From Posidonia oceanica (taxonomy: Eukaryota > Streptophyta > Magnoliopsida > Alismatales > Posidoniaceae), in NCBI GenBank assembly GCA_037176725.1, contig JAZBRS010000026.1, forward strand, positions 56,212,501-56,276,500: 64,000 bases of DNA. Reading direction: 5' to 3'. A program made the translations under genes and the position numbers. Below are positions 54,886-64,000 of the stretch, in pieces (position 1 is the first letter of the stretch; the number at the start of each line of letters is the position of its first letter). The notes beneath the pieces are model-generated. The model was not told the origin of the DNA. It saw only the letters and a program-made list of their open reading frames with translations, and did not search any database.

Positions 54886-56490
54886 CAGCTTGTCCTTGCC
54901 TAAGGAAGCAAGCAAGAAAGAGAAAGGGGGTAAGCAAGCGTGGGCATCATCCGCACGGAGCGAAGCCACGCAAGGGCTGATCCTCGCACGAGGATACAGG
55001 GTAGGACTTCGAGCATACAAGGTCCGAGAAGAGCTTGTCCTCGCCCGAGGAAGCAAGCAAGAAAAGAAAGGAGGTTGGCAAGCGTGGGCATCGTCCACAC
55101 GGAGAGAGGCCACGCAAGGGCTGATCCTCGCACGAGGATACAGGGTAGGACTCTGAGCATACGGGGTCCGAGAAGAGCTTGTTCTCGCCTAAGGAAGCAA
55201 GTGGGGGATTCTGCGCGGACGGAATCCAAAGGGGGGCTTGTCCTCGCCCGAGGAAGCAAGCAGCAGTCTGATCCTTGCCCGAGGGGACAGATAGGGAGCT
55301 TCGTCCGCACGGAGCGAAGTCACCTAGGGGGCTCGTCTCTAGCTAGGGAAACAAGCGAGAGGGAAAGAAGAAAGAAGCTTGTCCTTGTCCGAGGAAGCAA
55401 GCGCGCGGGACCCCGTCCACACGAAGGGAAGTCACGCAGAAAAGGAAAAAGGCTTGTCCTCGCCCGAGGAAGCAAGCGCGCGGGACCCCGTTCGCACGGA
55501 GGGAAGTCACGTAGAAAAGGAAAAAGGCTTATCCTCGCCCGAGGAAACAAGCAGGAGGGGCAGAAGAAAGAAGCTTGTCCTCGTCCGAGGAAGTAAGCGT
55601 GCGAGACCCCGTCCGCACAGAGTGGAGCCACGCAAAACAGAAAAAGGCTTGTCCTCGTACAAGGACAAGCAAGAAAGGCAAAAAGACTTATCCTCGCTCG
55701 AGGATAAGCAGGAAAGGAAAGGGGGAGGGCAAGCGTGGGCATCGTCCACACGAAGTGAAGCCACGCAAGGGTTGATCCTCGCACAAGGATATAGGGCAGG
55801 ACACCGAGCATACGGGGTCCGAGAAGAGCTTGTCCTCGCCCGAGGAGCAAGCAGGGGCGCGCATGTGCTTATCCTTGGCCGAGGAATAAGCGAGCCTGAA
55901 CCTCGCCCGAGGAACAGGGAAACTCCATCCGTGTGGAGCTACGCAAGGCTTGTCCTCGCCCGAGGAATAGGGAAACTCCATCCGTATGGTGCTACGCAAG
56001 GCTTGTACTCGCCCGAGGAAGCAAGCAAAAAGGAAAAGGGGCTTGTCCTTGCCTGAGGAAGCAAGCAGGAGGGACAGAAGAAAGAAGCTTGTCCTCGCCC
56101 GAGGAAGCAAGCACGTGGGACCCCGTTCGCACGGAGGGAAGTCACACAGAAAAGGAAAAAGGCTTGTCCTGGCCCGAGGAACAAGCAGGAGGAGCAGAAG
56201 AAAGAAGCTTGTCCTCGTCCGAGGAAGCAAGCGTGCGGGACCCCGTCCGCACGGAGCGGAGCCACACAAAACGGAAAAAGGCTTGTCCTTGCGCGAGGAC
56301 GAGCAAGAAAGACAATGGACTTGTCCTCGCCCGAGGACAAGCAGGAAAAGAAAGGAGGCGGGCAAGTGTGGGCATCGTCCGCACGGAGCGAAGCCACGCA
56401 AGGGTTGATTCTCGCACGAGGATACAGGGCAGGACTCCGAGCATACGGGGTCGGAGACGGGCTTGTCCTCACCCGAGGAAGCAAGCAAGA
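54886..56490 (-). repeat. Array of mixed hairpins (CTTGTCCTCG family), element 3
   Basis: The same modules as 36060-38790 but shorter (1.6 against 2.7 kb). It includes CTTATCCTCG paired with CGAGGATAAG at about 55686, where G/C has become A/T on both arms. Arg-rich and Leu-rich ORFs across it are repeat artefacts. Confidence 0.87.
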
Positions 56491-56533
56491 AAGGAAAAAG
56501 AGAAAGTGATACCAGAGAGCAGCTAAAAAGATG

Positions 56534-56561
56534 CCCCTGGTATCAGGGATGATACCAGGGG
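56534..56561 (-). promoter_or_regulatory. Conserved CCCC...GGGG hairpin, element 3 copy
   Basis: The perfect 12-bp arms CCCCTGGTATCA and TGATACCAGGGG enclose GGGA. This is the best-paired of the three copies. Confidence 0.68.
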
Positions 56562-57025
56562 ATAGCTGAAGCGCCCCTAGTACCGAAAGTAAAGGAAAAT
56601 GCAGACAAAACTAACGCGTTTGCCAAGCGAGCAGTTGGGGGTGCCAACCCAGAGCAATCTGGGCAAGTGCGATTACGGCGATGCATGGATCGGCAGAGGT
56701 TCTTGCGCGTATGTTGACTGTAGGGGGCTTTGCTGCAACTCTCTTGCTGAGGCTGCGGATTGCATGGTGCTTGCGAGAGAAGCTGTTCTAGATTTCTTGC
56801 AGGGCTGCTTCAGGTTGTCTGCATGGGCTAATGCTCTGAAGTGCTTGATGCAGGTCCTGCAATATCTTTACAGGAACAGATATGCAATAGGCAAGGCATG
56901 CAACACAGACAAATGGCGCGAAACGTCTTTGTGTTGAGTGAATCTCTGGTTACACGCCTCTGACAGGCCAAAAAGATACAGCATGATTCAAGAAAAGCTA
57001 TACAAGCAAATAACTGCATAGACGT
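56562..57025 (-). other. Element 3 spacer between hairpin and accessory ORF
   Basis: One crossed-arm motif (GCAGTTGGGGGTGCCAACCC near 56631). The rest shows no ORF or repeat and aligns with 38843-39304. Confidence 0.55.
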
Positions 57026-58228
57026 TTAGTTGTGCCAAGCCATCTTTGCTGGGCGGGAGTCAGAAAACTGGGGGACGCCTGGAGGAATCTCGCTGAGGGG
57101 CCAGAGTCCCTGCACCTCGGTGACGTACTCAGAAGTACATCCCGAGCCCTTTACAGCTGCAATATCCGTAGACTTCACCCCATGCTGCATCAGGTCTGCT
57201 AGCACAGTTGTAGATGCTGTTGTGCTGAAGGGGTAAGGCTGCATGAGTCTGGGCGCGGTGCTATCAATGAAGGCGCCCTACCGGTAGCCAAACTGCCGCA
57301 TAACCCGGATAGGGTGGTACTCCACACCCCCGGTGAATCCTGGCAGTACTACGAGCCGTGTATCGCGGGCATCAAAGAAGACAGTAAAGGGCTCTACTGC
57401 AGATGGGATGATTCACCAAGTTATTGCATCATCTGTCAGCTCAGATAGCTTCTGATACTCTTCTAGCACGCTTTTAATAGTTCTTGCATGGCCGCTGCAT
57501 CAGTAGGTTTCAATAGCATGCCTCTGGGGGCATAGGAGGTCCATCTCCAGCTGTGCAGCTAGTCAGATCTGCACAAGCACTCTGCAGCTGTGGAACTGGC
57601 GGCAGCGGTGCACAACGCGGTCCAGCCCGCGGTAAGTTTCTGCGAGGACGACTGGTGCCAGGTCAATGTGCCGGGTTACCACTGCAAGTGCAATCTCAGC
57701 AATTTCGATTGCAACCGTCATCCTGCCATGTGTGAAGATCAACTCGCCTAGGAAGTGGGTGACGAATCCCTGGAGCCACAGCCTGTCTCCATGTTCAGCG
57801 CACTTTTCCATAACAGCATCAAAGTATTCTAGGCGAAGCAGGGGCGTGGGCCCGCTAGTGTAGATTAGCCATTGCTGGACGCCTTTAACAGAGAGCCCAG
57901 TCAGCTGGCTCAGGACCGTAGTATATCCCTCACACCTCATGAAGATTGGGGGTCCCATAATTGCAGAGAAGCCGCAGATCCGGCGCACTTCCTCAAGCGT
58001 TGGAGTCAGCTCCGTGCTGCCAAAGCGGAAGACATGGTGCGCTGGCTTCCAGAATCTTGTTGCAGCGTAGAGGAGATGCCGGCTCACTTCAACATCTACT
58101 GCCTTTAGAAGCTTGGAAGGGATACCCCAAGTGCACAGCCTCTCGCGATCAGCTTCAGTGAGTTTGCCAACCCACTCTTGCAAGGCATCTGAGCAGTGCA
58201 TGGGAGTGACCAGAGTCGGGTAACCCAT
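57026..58228 (-). pseudogene. Accessory ORF (plant-mobile-domain-like), element 3, few stops
   Basis: Open from MGYPTLVTPMHCSD at 58228 to 57563 (221 codons), keeping RFWKPAHHVFRF and ELTPTLEEVRRICGF. Stops follow after VLVQI (a Trp codon in the others), at a second site near 57505, near 57412 and near 57280. It then continues to the natural end at 57026. The overall length equals the intact element 1 frame, with no net shift. It is the better preserved of the two broken copies. Function unknown. Confidence 0.85.
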
Positions 58229-59746
58229 TGCAGGAGTGTAAGTGCAGGCTGCTGGCGCAGAAACCTTAGGTACCTGTAACCAGAGTTGCAGTTTATCATA
58301 TCAGGTATAAGCATACAACACTTGGCTGGTATAGATGCAGCATTCAAGGCTAGCAGTTTTAGCATGTTTAGCAGATAGCATTCAAAGTGCAGATATGAAA
58401 CACATTCAGACTAAGGGCAGTTCCGCTAGCACGAGTGGTTGGTCGAAGCTCTGGACCAGTGCAGCTTGAAGGAGATCGGCGCATGCTTGATAGGTGTACT
58501 GTCTCAACACCGGGCCAAGTTTTGCAGAGCGGGAAGATAGGAGGAAAAGGAAGGACTTGTGCTATGCATGCCTGCATGGTTTATGCTTGGTATGCAGAGA
58601 GATGTGTATGGTTTACAATAGATGCTATGGATGTATGCATGATTTTTGCTTATATGCTGTGGCCCTCAGCATAAGGAGTGCTTAGTGCCTGCTGTAGAGG
58701 AAGAGAGGGGTCCCTAACTCAATGGACTCTACTCAAGCTCTTAACTTGCTAGTGGTGCTCAGGAAAAGGTTATTTGCAGTGCAGGGGTGGTGGATGGTGA
58801 GGACAGGCTCCAGACCAAACTCCCAAGGACTTACACCTACTCTTTTGCATCGTTTTGGCTCCCTCATAGGCATGTAGGTTTCCTCTATCCCTAACTTGGA
58901 GGCAGTAGGCACCTGGTTGAAGCTGGGGAGCTGCTTGCTAGGCCTTGCTAGGTCTAAAGGCTTTGCAGGGTTTGTGGATTTCCCAGGCGCAAGCTTTGCT
59001 CATCTCTAAGACAGGTAAGGGATGGGATTGCACTGCTTGCTTTTTTCCTTCTTTCTGGAGCTAACCTTTGTTTTTGCTCCTCCTTTTTTTTTGCTTCTTT
59101 CTCTTTTTTTTTTGCTTTCTTTTTTGCTTTGCTTTTTCTCTCTTCTTTTTTTTTTTGCAAGCTTCTGCTATCCCAGGCTTAGAGGTAATGGGCGCTAGGG
59201 TTTTGAAGTGGGCTTGGGGCTCCTAGGTGCTAAGTGATGGACCATCCCCGAAGCAATTTGGAGGGACAGGGTTATGCTACATGCCTCTATCTCTAGGGCC
59301 TGCTTCTGCCTTCGCCTTCTGTTTGCTTTTTCTTTTTATGCCCATGCTTAGACATATTCTTTTATGGCTCACATTTGCTCACACCCTAGCATTTTATCTC
59401 CCTCGGGAGGTGCAAGTCCTAAGGGGTTTGGCTATTTCGCCTGTTCTCACAGGAAAGGTGGCTCTCTCATTAGCTAAGACGCCTAAGTAGTGTCAGGTGA
59501 GGCAGGGTAGACTCCTTCCAGAGTAGGCAGTATGTCCGATTTCATCATCGGACCAAATGCAATGCATGATTTTTGTAGGAATTTTTTATTTTTGCTTGGA
59601 ATATGCTGAAAGAGATAGAAATGCAAGGATATATGCAAAGAGTGCGGGAATGCAAGGGACAAGATAGGAATGTAGGAGGGATGTACAAGGAGGAGAGAAT
59701 GCAAAGGGTAGGATGGAAGAGAACGCTCTGCAAGGCAGGGGCTAGG
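58229..59746 (-). other. Spacer between integrase and accessory ORF, element 3
   Basis: Homologous to 40507-42015. It has the GCCCTCAGCATAAGGAGTGC block (58662) and a T/C tract (59040-59158) ending TTTTTTGCAAGC. Non-coding. Confidence 0.7.
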
Positions 59747-60850
59747 CTATTGATAGTACTTCTTGAGGTAGCATGCGTTAACCGGCTCTGACTGCCCAAT
59801 CTGATCCATGTCCTCAAGAATTGCTACGCTGCCTGAGAATGCCTGCTTGACCACAAAGGGGCCACGCCAGTTGGGTCGGAATTTGCCTCAACCGTCTGGC
59901 AGGTGGATGGCTCGCAGGATAAGGTCTCCTAGCTGAAAGCTCCTCGGCCGCACCTTCTTTAGGTATGCTCTTGCCATCTGTTTCTGGTAGCAGCGAGCGT
60001 TATGCATTGCTTGCAAACGGCGCTCATCAATCAGGTTGAGCTGGGCACAGCGGTCCTCGACCCATTCTGCTTCTTCCAGCTCTGCTTCTCATAGGATTCG
60101 CAGCGAAGGGATCTCCACTTCGACAGGCAGCACTACCTCCATGCCATATGCTAGCGAATAAGGGGTTGCTCCTGTAGAGGTCCGCACTGATGTTCTGTAT
60201 GCCCAGAGCGCGTACGGGAGCTTATCATGCCAGTCTCTGTGGGTTTCTGCCATCTTCTTCATTATCTTCACGATGTTTCTGTTGGCAGACACCACGGCTC
60301 CATTCATCTGCGGTCGATACGGTGAGGATCTATGATGCTTGATCTGGTGCTTCTGTAGGTATTTCTCGATCCTCTTTGCAATAAAGTTGGAGCCATTGTC
60401 AGAGATGATAGCATGCGGGACCCCACACCAGGTGACAATGTTATTCCTGATAAACTTCTCTGTCACTGCAGCTATTACTGCCTTGTAGGAGGCTGCCTCC
60501 ACCCACTTAGTGAAATAATCTATTACTACCAAGATGAAGCAGGGTGTATGGCACCAATGACGTCCATCCCCCAGGTGGAGAAGGGCCATGGCGAGGACAT
60601 GCTGTGCAATTCCTGCGAGGGTGCATGCATAAGATTACCATGGATCTGGCAGTTGTGGCATCTACGCACAAACTGGCAGCAGTTTGCCTCCATGGTTGAC
60701 CAGAAATAGCCTTGCAACATTATCTTCTTGGCCAGCAGCACTCCATTCATATGCGGACCACAAGTCCCCGCATGAACTTGGAGCATAAGAGTGTCGGCCT
60801 CTAACTTGCTCAAGCAGCGCAGGAGCATCTGACTGTATGATCTTCTGTAT
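59747..60850 (-). pseudogene. Integrase, element 3
   Basis: The finger (HAGTCGPHMNG and CHNCQIHG) is intact. The core has WGMDVIGAI and ISDNGSNF, but the catalytic Glu is replaced: GAVVSANRN stands where the others have GAVES. A 19-bp loss near 60541, between two AGC repeats, shifts the frame inside the core just after the first aspartate. There are stops near 60089 and in the DG.GKF region near 59890. The C-terminal GPFVVKQAF is retained. The two main frames are 61191-60526 and 60589-60089. Inactive. Confidence 0.87.
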
Positions 60851-61731
60851 AACTGCCCTACCCTTAACACATACTTCGACTCCAGACGCGCCAAAGTTCT
60901 TCTATCTACTGTTGAGGTGCTAGGCACGTAACTTCCAGACTCTAGGAAAGCTTTGATATCATAATACCAAGGCTGCTCTTCTGCTGAATCTGCCTCCTCT
61001 ATGCTCATGCAGTGCGCAGGTTGCTCCATGCATGTAACGGATACATCCACTGCTCGGTCTTCAGGTATATTGAGCCAGGACGCCAAGGTTGCCAATGCAT
61101 CTGCATATGCGTTCCTTGCTCTGTTCATATACGAGAAGCGGATGCTTGCAAACTGTTCTATCAACTTCAGCAGGTGTTCATGATATGGCACTAACTTTGG
61201 ATCCTTTGTTCTCTAGTCGCCATTCACTTGGGAGATCACCAGCATGGCATCGCCGTGCACATGCAGCTTCTACACCTCATGCTCGAGCGCGACCTTCAAT
61301 CCTAGAATGCATGCTTCATATTCTGCTTCGTTATTAGTGCACTCGAAGGTCAGCTTCCTTGCAAAGGGGATCATCTGCCCCTGCAGCGTAGTCAACACCG
61401 CGCCTATGCCCCGACCCTTCTTGTTGACAGCGCCATAAAAATAGAGCTGCCATTGCTCTATGTCTTTAGGGTCCTCCTCAGCGTCTTCCCTTGCAAACAG
61501 GATGTCCTCATCCGGGAATTGCATCTGGAGAGGTTGGTATTCACGCAAAGGGAAGTCTGCAAGGTGATCTGCCATGGCTTGGCCCTTCATGGCTCGCTGC
61601 ATGACAAAGCTGAAGTCGTATTGAGATAGCAACACCTGCCACTTAACGCATCTGCCTACCATTGCTGGCTTCTGGAAGAGGAACTTGATGGGGTCATGTC
61701 GGCATAGGAGCCGAATTGGATACGCCATCAT
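60851..61731 (-). pseudogene. Second RNase H (archaeal-type) and tether, element 3
   Basis: The frame 61731-61270 contains the linker with FLFQKPAMVGRCVKW, then RNase H. The first catalytic aspartate is lost: YFYGAVNKKG instead of YFDG. NNEAEYEACILG is kept. A TAG at 61270-61272 lies at the same codon as the TAG in element 2 (43554-43556). The downstream GDAMLVISQVNG and the tether continue to integrase. Confidence 0.85.
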
Positions 61732-62940
61732 ATAGTGCCTCAGCTTTTGTGCAGCCTAGAAGAGGGATAACTAGGTCTTCTCCATTGTGCTATACCTGGC
61801 TTCGCAATCGTTGAATTTCTTGCTCAGGTAATAAATTGCATGCTCCTTTCTACCAGATTCATCATGCTGGCCCAAGATGGCACCCATGGAATGCTGGGTG
61901 GTAGAGAGGTAGAGAAGCAGAGGTCTCCCTAGCGTAGGCGGGACCAACACAGGAGGCTTGGTCAGAAGCTGCTTAATCTTGTCAAAGGCAGCTTGGCACT
62001 CCTCGCTCCAGTTAATCTGTGCATTCTTCTTCAGGAGATTGAAGATTGGTTTGCATATAGGCATGAGCTCCGCAATGAACCGACTGATATACTGTAGACG
62101 TCCGAGCAGGCCTCGAATTTCTTTCTCTGTCTTGGGGGGTGGCATATCCACGATGGCTTTTGCTTTCATCGGGTCCACTTCAATCCCCCTCTAGCTAACA
62201 ATGTAGCCCAGGAGCTTGCCAGAAGATACCCCAAATACACATTTGCTGGGGTTAAGGCACAACTTGTACTTTCTTAGGCGGTCAAAGAGCTTCCTTAAGC
62301 AGGCAAGATGATCCTCAGGCTCTTTGGTCTTGGCAATCATATCGTCCACGTATACCTCAACTTCTTGATGCATGAGGTCATGGAAAAGTGCAGTCATGGC
62401 TCTCTGATAGGTTGTGCTAGCATTCTTCAGCCCAAATGGCATAACTTGCTATTAGAAGACACCCCAAGGGTTGATGAATGATGTTTTCTCCATGTCCTCT
62501 TTTGCCATTCTAATCTGATTATAGCCGGAGAAGCCGTCCATAAAAGAGAGCATCTTGTGGCCTATAGTGTTATCGACCAAGATGTCAATTTGCGGCAGGG
62601 GAAAATCATCCTTGGGACTTGCCTTGTTCAGGTTCTGATAATCGATGCACATGCGGACTCGTCCATCTTTCTTGGGCACTGGGACGACATTTGCAAGCCA
62701 CTCAGGGTAAAGGTCGACCTTGAGGAAGTTAACATCGTGCTGCTTCGTGATCTCTTCTTTGATCATAAGTAGCCACTACGGTCGCCATCGCCTTAGCTTT
62801 TGATTTACCGGCCTTGCATCTAGGTCTAAGGGCAGGTTGTGCACAACTATCTCAATGTCGAGGCCAACCATATCCTCGTAGCTCTAGCTGAAGACATCCG
62901 CATACTCCTTCAAGAATGCGATGATTTCTGCTCTAGGCTA
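61732..62940 (-). pseudogene. Reverse transcriptase and degenerate first RNase H, element 3
   Basis: RT fingers are in 62766-62452 (VPVPKKDGRVRMCIDY, GYNQIRMAKED, so the Gln lost in A and element 2 is present). They end at two adjacent stops after NPWGVF. The palm frame 62442-62191 has the intact YVDD (62341-62352). The first RNase H is in 62178-61771, with LLLYLSTTQHSMGAIL and without the usual aspartate. Stops near 62815 and 62190 also break it. Confidence 0.88.
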
Positions 62941-64000
62941 GGGCGACAGAAGGGCGCTGATACGGACCTCTTTGACTTCTTCTGCTATGCCATTGCTGAC
63001 AACCTCTGTCTCCTCTTCGACATGGAGGTTGGGGCCTTCTGGATCGTCGTCGTGGGGCCGGAACTCAGGCGATGGTTCATCATTCTCAACTTCGCCTGCA
63101 TCGTCCTCCTCTCCATATGCAATAAGCTCTGAGAGGATCTCCTTCTCAAAGGTGGGGTCTGAGATATCGAAGGAATGCAAGTGTTCCGCTGCTTGGCCCT
63201 GGTGATGCTTCAGGATGGTCACGCTTACCCAAGTGTTTTTATACCCTCGGCTCGCGACCTCTATCCTGGCAAGCTCCTCAGTTGGCTCTGCCTGCTCTGA
63301 CTCTACTGATTCTGTTAATTCTGCTGCTGCTGACTGTACTGGGGCTAACTGGGCTATTGCCTGCTGTGTGGGGGCCGCAAATGCTATTGCTTGCTACTGT
63401 GCTGCTGGTGCCTGCTGCGCTACTGCCTGTGCATGTTGTGCTGCTACCAATACATGTTGTACTGCCGCTACTTGTGCATATTGCTCTACTGCCACTGGTG
63501 ATGTTGCTCTACTACTACTGCATGTCGCTCTACTAATGTAGGTGCATGTTGCTCTACTACTACTGCATGTTGCTCTACATCTACTGCATGTTGCTCTACT
63601 GCATGGGACTCTACTGCATGGGACTCTGCATGGGACCCTGCATGGTGCTCTGCATGGTGCTCTGCATGGGACTCTGCATGGGGCTCTGCATGGTGCTCTA
63701 CATGGGACTCTGCATGGGGCTCTGCATGGGACTCTGCATGTTGTACCACTACTACTTGCTGTGCTACTGGTATCTGCTGTGCGGTTGCTTCTTCTGCAAG
63801 CTCTGGTGTGTTTGCCAAGGAAATATCAGGCCGGCAACTGATCAGGGTACTGCCGCTTGCTGCATTGTCTGAATGTGGCATGCACTGCACAAACCATCGA
63901 GACCCACCCCCTGGTTGCAGGGTGATCAGCTCATCTGGTCTGACGGGTGCCTCCAGCACTAGATCTTCCTCTAAGACCATGATAGAGGGATCTGTGGCCA
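62941..64000 (-). pseudogene. Pre-RT segment and His-rich linker, element 3 (cut by window end)
   Basis: The frame 63222-62938 encodes the acidic pre-RT segment and ends at a TAG where the others have SPQAR. The frame 63980-63486 begins with MVLEEDLVLEAPVRPDELI, then SRWFVQCMPHSDNAASG, then a His-rich repeat of ESHAEPHAESH and VEQHAV types, about 30 His in 90 residues. The DNA repeat contains GCATGGGACTCT on the + strand. The window ends inside the linker, so protease, gag and the 5' LTR lie to the right. Confidence 0.8.

Noticed and set aside
54940..56526. Arg/Ser-rich and Leu-rich long ORFs across the hairpin arrays (also 35835-38692)
   Set aside because: Open frames on both strands in several phases follow from repetitive sequence. 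No start context, domain or conservation of one frame between elements 2 and 3.

Overview
The window is plant intergenic heterochromatin made almost entirely of nested Ty3/gypsy LTR retrotransposons of the Tat/Ogre type. I see no host gene, rRNA gene, tRNA gene or CRISPR array. The signs of an angiosperm genome are very long LTRs (3.3 to 5.8 kb), a primer-binding site fitting a plant tRNA-Arg, a second RNase H domain in pol (a Tat-clade trait), a plant-mobile-domain-like extra ORF between integrase and the 3' LTR, and nesting of related elements inside one another. The species cannot be named from this sequence.

Layout. (1) 1-4591: a + strand LTR, cut by the window edge, inserted into element A. 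(2) 4592-5083 and 28401-32173: two pieces of element A (coding on the - strand), the oldest layer. (3) 5084-28400: element 1, a complete 23.3 kb Ogre-like insertion on the - strand with a CTTTT target duplication. It has a 3' LTR (5084-10910), repeat arrays (11490-14115), an intact accessory ORF (14426-15628), integrase (17100-18065), remnants of protease and gag, a tRNA-Arg PBS (24182-24201) and a 5' LTR (24203-28400). It has lost reverse transcriptase and both RNase H domains. (4) 32174-51052: element 2 (- strand), inserted into element A, with its 3' LTR at 32174-35612. A 1.56 kb solo LTR of another family sits in its pol at 44008-45568. (5) 51053-64000: element 3 (- strand), inserted into the gag of element 2 and running off the right edge.

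In every - strand element the order in transcript sense is gag, protease, a low-complexity linker with His-rich repeats, RT, a degenerate RNase H, a second RNase H, integrase, a purine-rich spacer, the accessory ORF, an array of small inverted repeats, the PPT and the 3' LTR. All pol genes here are broken. Many of the stops are TAG at former CAG or TGG codons in a CAG context, as expected for loss of CHG-methylated cytosine. Each element is therefore dead, or in the case of element 1 was probably moved by proteins supplied in trans.

The most unusual content is non-coding. The 3' regions and LTRs carry arrays of short self-complementary modules whose arms change together between copies. They include a roughly 30-unit array with pseudoknot-like topology, 29-bp hairpin units in fixed multiples in the LTRs, CTTGTCCTCG-type hairpins, a conserved 12-bp stem, and a stem that places the polypurine tract in a bulge at the start of the LTR. 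The paired changes suggest conserved RNA (or DNA) structure. This was read by eye and needs a computed covariation test.
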